From Chryseolinea serpens (GTDB lineage Bacteria; Bacteroidota; Bacteroidia; Cytophagales; Cyclobacteriaceae), in the NCBI RefSeq assembly GCF_900129725.1, contig NZ_FQWQ01000005.1, positions 434,001 through 498,000 on the forward strand: 64,000 nucleotides of DNA, given 5' to 3'. The first letter of the stretch is position 1, and each line of letters opens with the position of its first letter. This document shows, in pieces, positions 15,988-24,974 of this stretch. The position numbers and the translations under genes are program-made. The notes below the pieces were generated by a model. The model searched no databases, was not told the origin of the DNA, and worked only from the letters and a program-made list of their open reading frames with translations.

Positions 15988-16001
15988 TACCACACCCGAA
16001 C

Positions 16002-17228
16002 ATGAAGAACTTGAAAGAAAATCACGTGGCGATCAGCACCCTTTTAGCATTCGCGCTCATTCCCTTATCCGGATTTGCGACCGATATTTATCTCCCTTCA
16101 TTCCCCACCATGGCGACATTCTTTGGCACCAGCCAGGGCGACATCCAATTATCACTGGTCGTGTTTGTGGTGAGCAGTGGCGTGGGGCAACTTTTTGTTG
16201 GAAGTCTGCTCGACAGTTTTGGTCGTTACCGGCTCAGTCTCGCCGCGCTGATCATATTCGCCGTGTCCTGTTTTGTGATCGCGAATTCCCACAGTTTACC
16301 TTTAGTGCTGGCGATGCGTGTGATCCAAGGCCTGGCCGTGGCCCTGATCGTGGTGGGCAAGCGGGCGTTTTTCATGGACATGTATTCGGGTGAAAAATTA
16401 AAACACTACACCAGCCTCTTCTCCATCATTTGGGCGACGGCGCCGATCACCGCACCTTTCATCGGTGGTTTCCTGCACCACTATTTCGGATGGGAGTCAA
16501 ATTTTTATTTCCTTGGAACGGCCACGCTGATCATTTTGGCGCTCGAGCTGCGGTATGGCGGTGAGACCCTCAAAGCCTCTCACCCTTTCAAATTGCGTCA
16601 CCTGTTAAAGATCTACGTTTCCAAACTGGAGACAGCCGATTTCAGTCTGAGTCTCGTTATCCTGGGCCTATGTTTTTCGATGGTCATTTTGTATAGCATG
16701 GCGAGCCCGTTTATCATTGAGCAGGTCTTTCATCAATCGGCCGTGACCACCGGCAACTGTTCGCTGTTGTCGGGTCTCGCGGTCATGATGGGCGGTCTGC
16801 TCAGTAAATCTTCGATGCGGCTCAGCTTGTACAAAAAGATGTCCGTTGCCGGTCCATTGCTTTTTGCACTCTCGATCCTGATGATCATCACCATGCACTA
16901 TTTTCCTAGTCTGTTAGCGATGATGATCATTGTCATGGCCCTGCACACGGTTTCCGGTTTCACCTTCAACACCTTCTATTCGCATGCCCTTGGACGGTTC
17001 ACCACCAACGCCGGCATCGTCAGCGGCATCACCGGCGGAGGAACCTATATCATCACTTCGCTACTGAGCTATGCCCTCGTCAGCGTATTGAACGTTCAAG
17101 ACCTTGTCGTCCTGGGCATGGCCTATTTTCTTGTGGCCTCCCTGATTGCCGGATCACTCATCCTCTTCATTCAAGCACAAAGACGCACGATGGTGAGAGA
17201 ACAGAGCGCCTCAGCTGCTATCTCCTAA
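16002..17228 (+). CDS. MFS multidrug exporter, Bcr/CflA family
   Basis: A 408-residue inner-membrane transporter with about 12 membrane helices. The start FALIPLSGFATDIYLPSFPT (first helix with the DIYLPS signature) and the motif-A-like GSLLDSFGRYRLSL after helix 2 identify the Bcr/CflA subfamily of H+-driven drug exporters. It follows the SDR gene by 14 bases and shares its regulation by the TetR repressor. Substrate not predictable. Confidence 0.92.
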   Translation: MKNLKENHVAISTLLAFALIPLSGFATDIYLPSFPTMATFFGTSQGDIQLSLVVFVVSSGVGQLFVGSLLDSFGRYRLSLAALIIFAVSCFVIANSHSLPLVLAMRVIQGLAVALIVVGKRAFFMDMYSGEKLKHYTSLFSIIWATAPITAPFIGGFLHHYFGWESNFYFLGTATLIILALELRYGGETLKASHPFKLRHLLKIYVSKLETADFSLSLVILGLCFSMVILYSMASPFIIEQVFHQSAVTTGNCSLLSGLAVMMGGLLSKSSMRLSLYKKMSVAGPLLFALSILMIITMHYFPSLLAMMIIVMALHTVSGFTFNTFYSHALGRFTTNAGIVSGITGGGTYIITSLLSYALVSVLNVQDLVVLGMAYFLVASLIAGSLILFIQAQRRTMVREQSASAAIS

Positions 17229-17720
17229 GTGCCACCAGTAAGTTCCCCTGCCCACGCAAAGTCTCCCGCCTCGGGGACTTTGCGTTCTTTCCCGGCTACC
17301 TGAATTCTGGCCATTAATTCAACCCAAATGAATTGAAATAAAAACCGCGCTTCGCTATATTCACTTGTCAGAAGCGCGGCGTTCTGCGCAATAGTTTGTC
17401 ATATTTTCAACCCCACCTCAGCGTTTTCTAGTTTTTTGACAATGGTATTGGGACATGTGATGATCGTCACAAAGACTACCAAACCCTCTGGTGCTTCTTC
17501 GCATTGGCTATGGAGAAAAAGACCCCCTCGTCTCCAACCATCCATTCGATCCGGTCTGTACACGACCCGGAGCGGAAGAGTAGCGATCGACATCAGACGG
17601 TCCTTCTGAGCACCGACACGCTCACCAAAACAACTCCTCCCTTCTATTTTGAAAACAAAACAATCCAATGTCAACACATGGATCGTCGTTATATACCATA
17701 TGAACTAAAACTTAACTATT
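17229..17720. other. Intergenic region, no supported gene
   Basis: 492 bases with a dispersed hairpin just after the exporter and a 9-bp stem (CCGCGCTTC at 17345-17353 with GAAGCGCGG at 17371-17379). Short frames on both strands across 17400-17700 show no signal, motif or coupling to neighbours. The promoter of the downstream protease must lie here. Confidence 0.5.
17254..17285. repeat. GCAAAGTC-type dispersed hairpin, copy 2
   Basis: ACGCAAAGTCTCC pairs with GGGGACTTTGCGT around the same loop as the copy at 14416. Only the outermost pairs differ, and they differ in compensating fashion (ACG/CGT here, AGC/GCT there), which supports a selected hairpin. Confidence 0.9.
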
Positions 17721-20237
17721 ATGGCAACGAAAAAAAGTAAACCCGCCTCGAAGTTGTACACCTATCAGAATGGGAAAAAAGTTTTCTTGCGCAAAAAGCC
17801 GGATCAGTTTGTTGTGCGTGAAGCCCCGGAAGATCTTATCGGAACCGACAAGATGAAGGCGTTGGAAAGAACCTCTCCCTCTTCAACCCGCGTCACCGTG
17901 AGCAGCGCTGCACTGGACTCGGAAATGAAGAAAATGCGGAAGGAAGCTGTGACCCATCATGCCTATACACGGGAAGATAGCGATGCTGAATTTTTGATCA
18001 CAGACCGGATCATCGTCACATTCAAAAAACCGGCCACGCATGAAAAGCTTTCCGAGTTTATGGCCAAATACGCCTTGATCCTGATGAAGAAATATTCGGA
18101 CACCGAGTTCTTGTTCCAGCTTACCGACCAAACGGGCATAAATCCCGTGAAGCTTGTGGTGGCCATCACGGAAACGGAATCCAGTGTTGCCACCTGTGAG
18201 CATGATTTGAACAGGAGAATGAAGCGCACGCTCAATTTGCCCACCGACGCAAAGTACAATCAGCAATGGCATTTGCACAAAAGGCTGGTGAACCCCGAGT
18301 TCGATCAACGGTCGTCATCCAACTGTGAGGACGCCTGGAATCTTTTGGGTCATTTTGGTAGTGCCGATGTGGTTGTCGGTATAACGGACGATGGATGCAA
18401 GATTGACCACCCCGACTTTGATTCGCCGGGAAAATTTGCCACGTGGGGATATATGGCGAGTCTCACGCTGGTGCATCGCGACGCCATCAGTGCCAATCCG
18501 CAAAACATGTATGAGCCGGGATCGGATCACGGCACTGCTTGTTGTGGGGTGATCGGAGCGGAGGTGGACGCTTCGTTGGTGGTGGGGGCGGCACCGGGCT
18601 GCAAGCTGTTGCCCATCAAATGGGAAAGCGATGGCGCGAGCTTGTTTATAAGTGATGATAAGTTTATGACGGTCCTCAATTTCATCAGCGACAAAGTGGA
18701 TGTATTGTCCAATTCCTGGGGAGCGTCGCCCGATGAAACCTGGTCATCGAACGTGGTGAACAAAGTAAAATCGCTCGCACTCACGGGTGGTCGCCGGGGA
18801 AAGGGTATTGTTTTTGCGTGGGCGTCGGGCAATGAAAATTGTCCCATCAGTTTTTCATCCAACCTGAACATACCCTATACCAGTGGTGTTGAAGTTCGCC
18901 CCGATGGTTCCGGCGTTTGGGTTGGGGTGGAGACATCCAAAACATTTTCGCATAACCTCGTCGGTATCCCGGGCGTGTTGCAGATCGCCGCGCTGGCCAG
19001 CAATGCGCAGCGCAGTCACTACTCAAATTACGGCACAGGCATATCGTTGTGCGCCCCGACAAACAACGTTCACGAATATTATCGTCTCTCAGTTCCAGGA
19101 CTTGGCATCACTACCACCTCGGGCGAAGGCCCGCTTTTTGAGGATGATTTTGGAGGAACTTCAAGTGCAACGCCATTGGTCGCTGGCATTGTTGGGTTGG
19201 TGATCTCCGCGAATCCAACGCTTACCGCCCTGGAGGTTGTTTCCGTTTTACAACGCTCCGCCAGCAAGGATCTCAGCATGACCGGCTATCCGAAAACGCC
19301 ACCCGCCAGCTTTGACACGAACACCTCGTGGGATATTTCTCCCGTCGCGCCGTTTGATAAAGGTGACTTCAAAAATATAAATCATGCCGACGGAACATGG
19401 AGTCCCTGGTTTGGTTTTGGAAAAGTAGATGCGGCGCGCGCCGTGGCAGAAGCGCTTCGATCGGTGCCCGGTCCGGTCGCAGGCAACACGATCGTAAAAT
19501 CCTCGACCCCGGGCAAGACGATCCCCGACAACAACCCGACTGGAATCACCGACAAGATCGCGGTGACTGAGCAAGGTGTGATCGCATCGATAAAGATCGA
19601 GTTGGACATCACCCATACCTACATCGGCGACCTCGTCGTTTCGTTAACGTCGCCACAGGGAACCGTGATCTTACTCCACAACCGAAATGGAGGAAGCGCC
19701 GACAACATCAAAAAGACCTACGACCTCCAAAGCCTTGCATCGCTCGCCTCATTAGCAGGCAAAACGATCACGGGAGACTGGACATTGAAAGTAACGGACC
19801 TGGCGCAGGTGGACACGGGCGTTCTGAACAGTTGGAAACTTCAATTTGATTTGTCCACGGAGCAGTTCGTGTTGCTCGAAGACGCACCGGGCATAGTGAT
19901 CCCGGATAATAATCCGACTGGCATCGAGCGGAGTCTTCAAACATCCAGTGGAGGGACGATCAAGGCTGTTGAGGTGGGCATTGACATTACGCATACCTAT
20001 ATCGGTGACCTGGTGGTGAACCTGGTGTCGCCGAAAGGTTCCGTCATATCGTTGCACAGTAAAATGGGAGGATCGGCAGATAACCTCATCAAGACCTACA
20101 CCTTTAACAATACGATCGCGTTGAAAGCGCTTCTGGGCGAGCCGCTGGCGGGTACATGGAAGTTGAAAGTTTCGGATACGGTTGGCCAGGATGTTGGGAA
20201 GCTTAACAAGTGGTCGTTGAAATTGATCAAGTCATAG
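17721..20237 (+). CDS. Subtilisin-like protease with two C-terminal P domains
   Basis: An 838-residue S8-family protease without a recognisable signal peptide (start MATKKSKPASKLYTYQNGKK). A prodomain-like region (90-190) precedes the catalytic domain: Asp223 (GITDDGCKIDHPDF), His270 (GSDHGTACC), oxyanion Asn near 375 (AWASGNEN) and Ser481 (GGTSSATPLVAG). Two proprotein-convertase P domains follow (about 595-710 and 720-838), each opening with IPDNNPTGI and containing D-I-T-H-T-Y-I-G-D-L-V-V. Such P domains stabilise or target the protease. No C-terminal T9SS domain is seen. Cytoplasmic action or export by an unrecognised route remain open. It stands alone; a long hairpin lies just after it. 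Confidence 0.92.
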   Translation: MATKKSKPASKLYTYQNGKKVFLRKKPDQFVVREAPEDLIGTDKMKALERTSPSSTRVTVSSAALDSEMKKMRKEAVTHHAYTREDSDAEFLITDRIIVTFKKPATHEKLSEFMAKYALILMKKYSDTEFLFQLTDQTGINPVKLVVAITETESSVATCEHDLNRRMKRTLNLPTDAKYNQQWHLHKRLVNPEFDQRSSSNCEDAWNLLGHFGSADVVVGITDDGCKIDHPDFDSPGKFATWGYMASLTLVHRDAISANPQNMYEPGSDHGTACCGVIGAEVDASLVVGAAPGCKLLPIKWESDGASLFISDDKFMTVLNFISDKVDVLSNSWGASPDETWSSNVVNKVKSLALTGGRRGKGIVFAWASGNENCPISFSSNLNIPYTSGVEVRPDGSGVWVGVETSKTFSHNLVGIPGVLQIAALASNAQRSHYSNYGTGISLCAPTNNVHEYYRLSVPGLGITTTSGEGPLFEDDFGGTSSATPLVAGIVGLVISANPTLTALEVVSVLQRSASKDLSMTGYPKTPPASFDTNTSWDISPVAPFDKGDFKNINHADGTWSPWFGFGKVDAARAVAEALRSVPGPVAGNTIVKSSTPGKTIPDNNPTGITDKIAVTEQGVIASIKIELDITHTYIGDLVVSLTSPQGTVILLHNRNGGSADNIKKTYDLQSLASLASLAGKTITGDWTLKVTDLAQVDTGVLNSWKLQFDLSTEQFVLLEDAPGIVIPDNNPTGIERSLQTSSGGTIKAVEVGIDITHTYIGDLVVNLVSPKGSVISLHSKMGGSADNLIKTYTFNNTIALKALLGEPLAGTWKLKVSDTVGQDVGKLNKWSLKLIKS

Positions 20238-20281
20238 ATCGGTACAGGTTTTCAGCGCGTGATACCTTTGAATAAATTGCA

Positions 20282-20319
20282 ACACAAAACTCAAGCCCTG
20301 ATCGACTTGAGTTTTGTGT
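20282..20319. terminator. Terminator-like hairpin between convergent genes
   Basis: A perfect 14-bp stem (ACACAAAACTCAAG with CTTGAGTTTTGTGT, 10-base loop) 45 bases after the P-domain protease. The A- and T-rich arms would suit termination from both sides of this convergent pair. Confidence 0.75.
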
Positions 20320-20354
20320 TTAGACCATTCTTCATCTCTGGGATCACCGTAGAA

Positions 20355-20382
20355 GCAAAGTCTCCCGCCTCGGGGACTTTGC
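20355..20382. repeat. GCAAAGTC-type dispersed hairpin, copy 3
   Basis: GCAAAGTCTCC pairs with GGGGACTTTGC, with the same loop as copies 1 and 2. It lies between the convergent protease and propeller kinase genes, 14 bases from the kinase stop. Confidence 0.9.
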
Positions 20383-20395
20383 TGTCTCACCTATC

Positions 20396-23300
20396 TCATA
20401 TCCACCTCATAAACGAAAGCGAAAAACTCGCCCCCTTCCCCGGCTCACTCTCACACGAAATATCGGCATTCATGGCCACAACAAATTTTTTAACAATCGA
20501 AAGTCCTAACCCTGTCGAAGGCTCATGGTCGGTGGGGCGTGCACTTAGTTTCTGATATTTGCCAAAAAGCTTTCGCTTGTCTTCTTCGCTTAGGCCCGGA
20601 CCCTGGTCCCGGATCTCGCACATGACGCGGTCATCCCAGGCCTGCAAGCTGACAAATACCTGGCGTTCGAAGGGCGAGAATTTTATGGCATTGGACAACA
20701 GGTTTTCAATCACTTGTTCCAGGTAATCTTTGTCGGCCTTGACATAAATTTCGGGATCGATCTTTCGGACGATGGAAATGCGTTTCCGCATGGCGTCAAC
20801 ACTGAAGCGATCGGCCACGGCGGTGCACATGGACGAGAGGTCTACGGCTTCGAGCTTCACGTTGAGTTGTTGGGCATCGATGGCGTCGACGTCCAGGATT
20901 TTCACGATCATGTCGTCGAGGCGCAGGGCGCTTTTTGCGACCATGTCCAGGTAGGCGTTTGAGGTCTCGTCCACTTTCACGTTCATTTTCACCAGTGTCA
21001 GCAAACCCATCATTTGCCGGAGCGGGCTTCTCAGGTCGTGTGCCACCACGCCGATGAGGTTATTTTTTTCCTGGTTGAGCAGGACGAGTTCTTCATTGCT
21101 GATGCGCAGTTCGTTTGTCCGCTCGTCGATGAGGGCTTGCAGCGCGATGTGCTTCTTTCTGTTGCGCGCGTTCACGGCCAGGAACGTAAGCACGACCAGG
21201 GTGGCGGCGCCGATCAGGCAAACGGCATAGAACCACCACCGTTGCCAATACGGTTTTGCAATGGTGAAATGAATTTGAGCCGGGTCGCTCCAGGCGAATG
21301 GCCCATTCTTTTTGGCCCTTACCTCGAGTGTGTGATCGCCCGCGGCCAATCCTGAAAACCGGAGTTCCGGTTCCGACGTGGTCATCCATTCATCGGCGGG
21401 TAGAAAGTGATATTGATACGTCACTTCATTTTCCGGGAACGTGATGCACGACACCACGATGGCCAGGAAGCGACCGTAGTCGATGGGATCGCTTGTGCGC
21501 GCAGCGGTGATTTTTCCGTCCACAAGCACCTGGGTGAACCGGGGCTCCGGTGTTTTGCTCAGCACGGTCAACGGACGCGTGCTATAGCAAAGACCCTTCG
21601 CGGTGCACACCCAAACATTTTCGCGGCTATCGACAAAAAGACCTCGCGGCGTGATGGTGTTCGACAGTAAACCGGAACTCTCATTGAACAGATCGACCGC
21701 TCCCGTTTGTGGATCATAGAGCGTCATCCCCAGGGCGTTGGCGACCAGGAGTTTGTTGCCGGCATAAGCGTGAATGGAGCTCACCGGCAAGCCCGTGAAG
21801 CGCTCCCCCATGTTGGCCCGCTCCAACCGGCCATCATGCAATTTTAACAGTCCCTCGGTAGTAGCCAACCAGATCGCGTCACCGGAAACAACGAGGTCGA
21901 CGACATTGAAATCGCCATGCACGGCAAGGTTCATCGGAACACTGATGTTGTGAAAGATGGTGTCGTTGTTGGGCTTAAAATACAGGTAATTGTTTTTTCC
22001 AGACGAGGCAATGTACATGCCTTCCTTGCCTTCGCGAAGGATGTGGATCACGCCTTCCTGTCCCAACGAGACGTCGTACGAGTGAAGGTTCAGGTTCTTG
22101 TCGATATAATGGACTTGTGCGCTGCCCGGGATCGCCAGCCAGATGTTTCCATTCGAGTCGCGGGTGATTTCGGTCACAAACCGGCTGTTGGCGCTGAAGT
22201 CAAATTGCCTTTTTATTTTTCCATGGCTAAGCAGGAATACTTTGAAAGCATTGGCCACCCAGACGCCGTCTTTGACCGTGATGAGCGACTGTGAATAGCC
22301 GGCTGGAATGTCAAGCAACACTTTATTCTTTTTTGAAATGCGATCGAAAGCATAGAGCGTGCTGCGCGTGGCAAAGTACATGATGGCCGAGGTGGAGTCT
22401 TCCGCAATGGCTTCAATGAAGTCGGCAACATTGGTGTCGATTCCGCGAAACAGGTTTTCCTTCATCATCACCAATCCTTCGTTTCCGGAGATCCAGATGT
22501 CGTTGTCCGGGCTGGTGTAGACGTGATTGATGTTGTTGATGGGATAGGAGAGTGGCGTGAAGGTGCCCTTGTCAAAATCGGCGATAAAGTGTTTGGTGCC
22601 ACGCGTGGCAACAAAATAGTGGTGGTTGTGCAGCGCCTGAACAAAGGAGACAAAAGGGACTTTCAGGACGAGCGCCGGCACGGTGAATCCTCCGTCGTTC
22701 GGGAGTGTAGCTTGCGACATGCCGGCCGTAGAGCCGATGATCAGTTTGTTGTCTTCAGCGGAGACAAACTCTACGCCATATGGAAATTTTTTGTCGATGG
22801 CTTCAAAGGCGTCGCGGCTGGCGTTGTATCGAAACACGTTGCCTTGAAAGGAGGAAACAAAGAGGTCATGCTTTTTGTCCTCGAAAAAAGAAAACGACCG
22901 CAAAAACTGGGGCGACCGGTTGGCGGCATCGAAGGTGTATCGTTTCAGGGCACGGTTGCGCAACCGCACGATCGACTGCGACTCGCTGATCCAGATGTCG
23001 CCGTTCACATCTTCATAGAGTACCTTGGGATAGGAGAGTGTCGTGTCGTTTTCAACTCTCGCCACCGGGCAGAGGGTTTTGAAGATCACGGTGTCGCCCA
23101 GGTTATGAATCTCGATGAGGTCGCGATCGCCATAGGCCAGCAGCCGTCCGCTTCGCGTGGTCAGAAATCCTTTTGCGTAGTTGCTATGCATGGCGGCGCG
23201 ATAGCTGGTGAATTTAACGCCGTCGTATTTGACGATGCCTTCGTCGGTGGCAATCCAAAAATAGCCAAGGGAGTCTTGCGTGCAGCTTTTCACGATGTCG

Positions 23301-23404
23301 CTGGGCAACCCGTCGTTCACGCGGTACGGTCTATAAAAATACTCCTGTGCTATCGCAGCAACAGCGAGCTGCAAAAGCAACAAAACGATCGTGCATTTTT
23401 TCAC
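20396..23404 (-). CDS. Beta-propeller sensor histidine kinase
   Basis: A large sensor kinase of about 1000 residues. From a GTG at 23404 it begins with a clean signal peptide (VKKCTIVLLLLQLAVAAIAQ). An ATG at 23524 or a further start at 23614 would put 40-70 odd residues ahead of the leader, and the latter region is made of hairpin repeat, so I prefer 23404. The periplasmic part carries two-component-regulator propeller repeats (YRVNDGLPSDIVKSCTQDS, GYFWIATDEGIVKYDG, ENVWVCTAKGL) and a Y_Y_Y domain, then a membrane segment (about 722-744), HisKA (VAHDLRSPL, His near 787) and HATPase (NLLSNAIKFSPF, DQGPGL, GLGLSIV). No receiver or AraC output is fused, and no regulator is adjacent, so its partner lies elsewhere. 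Confidence 0.93.
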   Translation of the reverse strand: MKKCTIVLLLLQLAVAAIAQEYFYRPYRVNDGLPSDIVKSCTQDSLGYFWIATDEGIVKYDGVKFTSYRAAMHSNYAKGFLTTRSGRLLAYGDRDLIEIHNLGDTVIFKTLCPVARVENDTTLSYPKVLYEDVNGDIWISESQSIVRLRNRALKRYTFDAANRSPQFLRSFSFFEDKKHDLFVSSFQGNVFRYNASRDAFEAIDKKFPYGVEFVSAEDNKLIIGSTAGMSQATLPNDGGFTVPALVLKVPFVSFVQALHNHHYFVATRGTKHFIADFDKGTFTPLSYPINNINHVYTSPDNDIWISGNEGLVMMKENLFRGIDTNVADFIEAIAEDSTSAIMYFATRSTLYAFDRISKKNKVLLDIPAGYSQSLITVKDGVWVANAFKVFLLSHGKIKRQFDFSANSRFVTEITRDSNGNIWLAIPGSAQVHYIDKNLNLHSYDVSLGQEGVIHILREGKEGMYIASSGKNNYLYFKPNNDTIFHNISVPMNLAVHGDFNVVDLVVSGDAIWLATTEGLLKLHDGRLERANMGERFTGLPVSSIHAYAGNKLLVANALGMTLYDPQTGAVDLFNESSGLLSNTITPRGLFVDSRENVWVCTAKGLCYSTRPLTVLSKTPEPRFTQVLVDGKITAARTSDPIDYGRFLAIVVSCITFPENEVTYQYHFLPADEWMTTSEPELRFSGLAAGDHTLEVRAKKNGPFAWSDPAQIHFTIAKPYWQRWWFYAVCLIGAATLVVLTFLAVNARNRKKHIALQALIDERTNELRISNEELVLLNQEKNNLIGVVAHDLRSPLRQMMGLLTLVKMNVKVDETSNAYLDMVAKSALRLDDMIVKILDVDAIDAQQLNVKLEAVDLSSMCTAVADRFSVDAMRKRISIVRKIDPEIYVKADKDYLEQVIENLLSNAIKFSPFERQVFVSLQAWDDRVMCEIRDQGPGLSEEDKRKLFGKYQKLSARPTDHEPSTGLGLSIVKKFVVAMNADISCESEPGKGASFSLSFMRWI

Positions 23405-23544
23405 GTACAAGACAATAGGATGGGCTAACCTAAGATAAGAAAACTCGATTGTTCTTATAAGCAAAAGCCCATCTTTTTTTAAGGAAGTGCTGTGGGTGTG
23501 AGAATGAGGGCTGACGACGTTCATAGGCAACGGTTTTTTAATTG

Positions 23545-23606
23545 CCGCATAGTCCCGGCGGGAGACTATGCGGGGACGGTCTCCCGCTTCGGGGATTTTG
23601 CGGTAT
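23545..23606. repeat. Diverged double copy of the GCAAAGTC-type hairpin
   Basis: Two tandem hairpins: CCGCATAGTCCC/GGGAGACTATGCGG (23545-23573) and then GGTCTCCCGCTTCGGGGATT (23579-23598) within a longer imperfect stem. Stem and loop logic match the three copies at 14.4, 17.3 and 20.4 kb, with a different arm sequence. A further degenerate piece follows near 23646-23672. The repeats lie upstream of the propeller kinase and inside its longest possible frame. Confidence 0.7.
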
Positions 23607-23680
23607 AACTTCAAAAATCAATCACAATAACCACACCGGATCGACGTCTCCCCGTCCCGGGAATTTCGCGTTCCCATCAT

Positions 23681-24199
23681 TCACAGTTCATCCTTAGCCC
23701 GCGATACCCAGCGCGGCGCGTCATTGGTGCGCTGGCGTAAAAGAAAATTCAATTGTGCGGCATGATGTTGAACATGCCTCATATTGTAGATCAGTAATTC
23801 CAGGACCGAATAATTCCGGTTGCCATCTTCCTCGATCCAGCGGTCCCCCAATTTTTCTTCTGTCAAGCCCGCGATCAACGCGTGGCATTTTTCACGGGAC
23901 GATTGCAGGTAGGCCAGCAATTCGTTTTTGCTGTAAACCCGGTCCGGTATCATATCATCTATCGCATCTGCGGGGAGATTTTCAGGATCGGCGGTGGTGA
24001 AGGAAAGGGATGGAGAAAAATTCTTTTTCCAGGGAATGGTCAGATAGTATTCCAGGAACACCAGGCAATGATAAGCATTATAAAAAAACTTCTTCTCTGT
24101 ATTCCACTTCTCTTCGGGCCACATCGCGATCGCGTTTTTAAGCATATCGATACTGGCGCCGAATTGTTTCCACAGACTTTCTTTTATGCCCTTGATCAT
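23681..24199 (-). CDS. DinB-like protein
   Basis: A 172-residue protein of the DinB/YfiT four-helix-bundle superfamily, whose members bind a divalent metal through three His. Visible candidates are His44 (FFYNAYHCLVFLEYYL) and the pair in MRHVQHHAAQLNFLL near the C-terminus, which is the characteristic end of the family. Some relatives are thiol-dependent transferases, but most have no assigned function. It is a single leftward gene between repeat-rich spacers. Confidence 0.88.
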   Translation of the reverse strand: MIKGIKESLWKQFGASIDMLKNAIAMWPEEKWNTEKKFFYNAYHCLVFLEYYLTIPWKKNFSPSLSFTTADPENLPADAIDDMIPDRVYSKNELLAYLQSSREKCHALIAGLTEEKLGDRWIEEDGNRNYSVLELLIYNMRHVQHHAAQLNFLLRQRTNDAPRWVSRAKDEL

Positions 24200-24659
24200 A
24201 TCATTGCCTGTTCGCGTTGGAATTATTCAAAATGAATCCGACGCCCTGGCTACCTAAAGATAAGTTTAAATTTGCGACCGAACTCACGGCCATCACGGAA
24301 ATGTCCATTACCAAAAAAACGAAAAAAACGGTATATTAAAACCACGTCTTGCCTGTTTGAATCAACTACCCGGCTGCACGATGATTCAAATGACAGCGGT
24401 ATGCATTTGAATCGGTTTAATAGCGGTTCGCCAGCATATAGCAACTTACAGGGATATCTGTAATTGTCATTTCTAAAAAAACGAAATGACATCACAATCA
24501 TAAAACAGTCCTTCCGAAACTGTATCAAAGGCATTTGAAATGCATCTGTAAACTAAGGCAAAGCAAACATAACGAACACACACCGTACCAATTCCGGATT
24601 TCAACCTTGACAACCCTCGATACATTAAGATGTTCTGCAGAAATTAAGAATGGTCTTCC

Positions 24660-24768
24660 AAACCCCGTAGGGGTTTCCGATCATAACCCCGGGTGAAACC
24701 CGGAATAATGCACACAAAACCGAGCGCCACAGAAAAGCTTCATCGATATTCACAACCGTTTGGCGCGC
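24660..24768. repeat. Composite REP-like palindromic repeat, copy 2
   Basis: AAACCCCGTAGGGGTTT palindrome, then CATAACCCCGGGTGAAACCC, then a hairpin-like segment bounded by GCGCCA and TGGCGC with AAGCTTCATCG between. It follows the same order as 13499-13615, with compensating changes in the first palindrome (CTCC/GGAG there, CCCC/GGGG here). Confidence 0.75.
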
Positions 24769-24934
24769 ATCTACGTGCTGCATGCTGGCGCAATTGGAGG
24801 GAGCCCCACGAAAGCGACGGTATCTGTCATGGCAACCAACGTAACGCAGAACACTTCTCGTCATCCCAATCCCTATGTCGCATTCCTCCCTCCAAATGTC
24901 GCTGTCAACCCCGTCAGCGAAATCATTTAAATGC

Positions 24935-24942
24935 TACGTTTG
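24935..24942 (+). promoter_or_regulatory. Probable -7 promoter box
   Basis: TACGTTTG followed by C is a perfect match to the Bacteroidota TAnnTTTG box, 32 bases before the SDR start at 24975. No clear -33 TTG is seen. Confidence 0.5.
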
Positions 24943-24974
24943 CAAGCAAACATCACCCGAAACCATAACTCCAC

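Larger units (their letters stand above)
24200..24974. other. Long intergenic region with REP-like repeat
   Basis: 775 bases without a supported gene. Frames in 24250-24540 lack any family resemblance. The region holds a composite REP-like repeat (24660-24768) and, near the SDR gene, a -7 promoter box. Confidence 0.55.

Noticed and set aside
17399-17740. Small frames on both strands between the exporter and the protease
   Set aside because: No signal peptide, no conserved motif and no coupling to neighbours; composition looks non-coding.
24250-24534. A 94-residue leftward frame in the spacer after the DinB gene
   Set aside because: Low complexity with Phe/Arg runs and no family resemblance.
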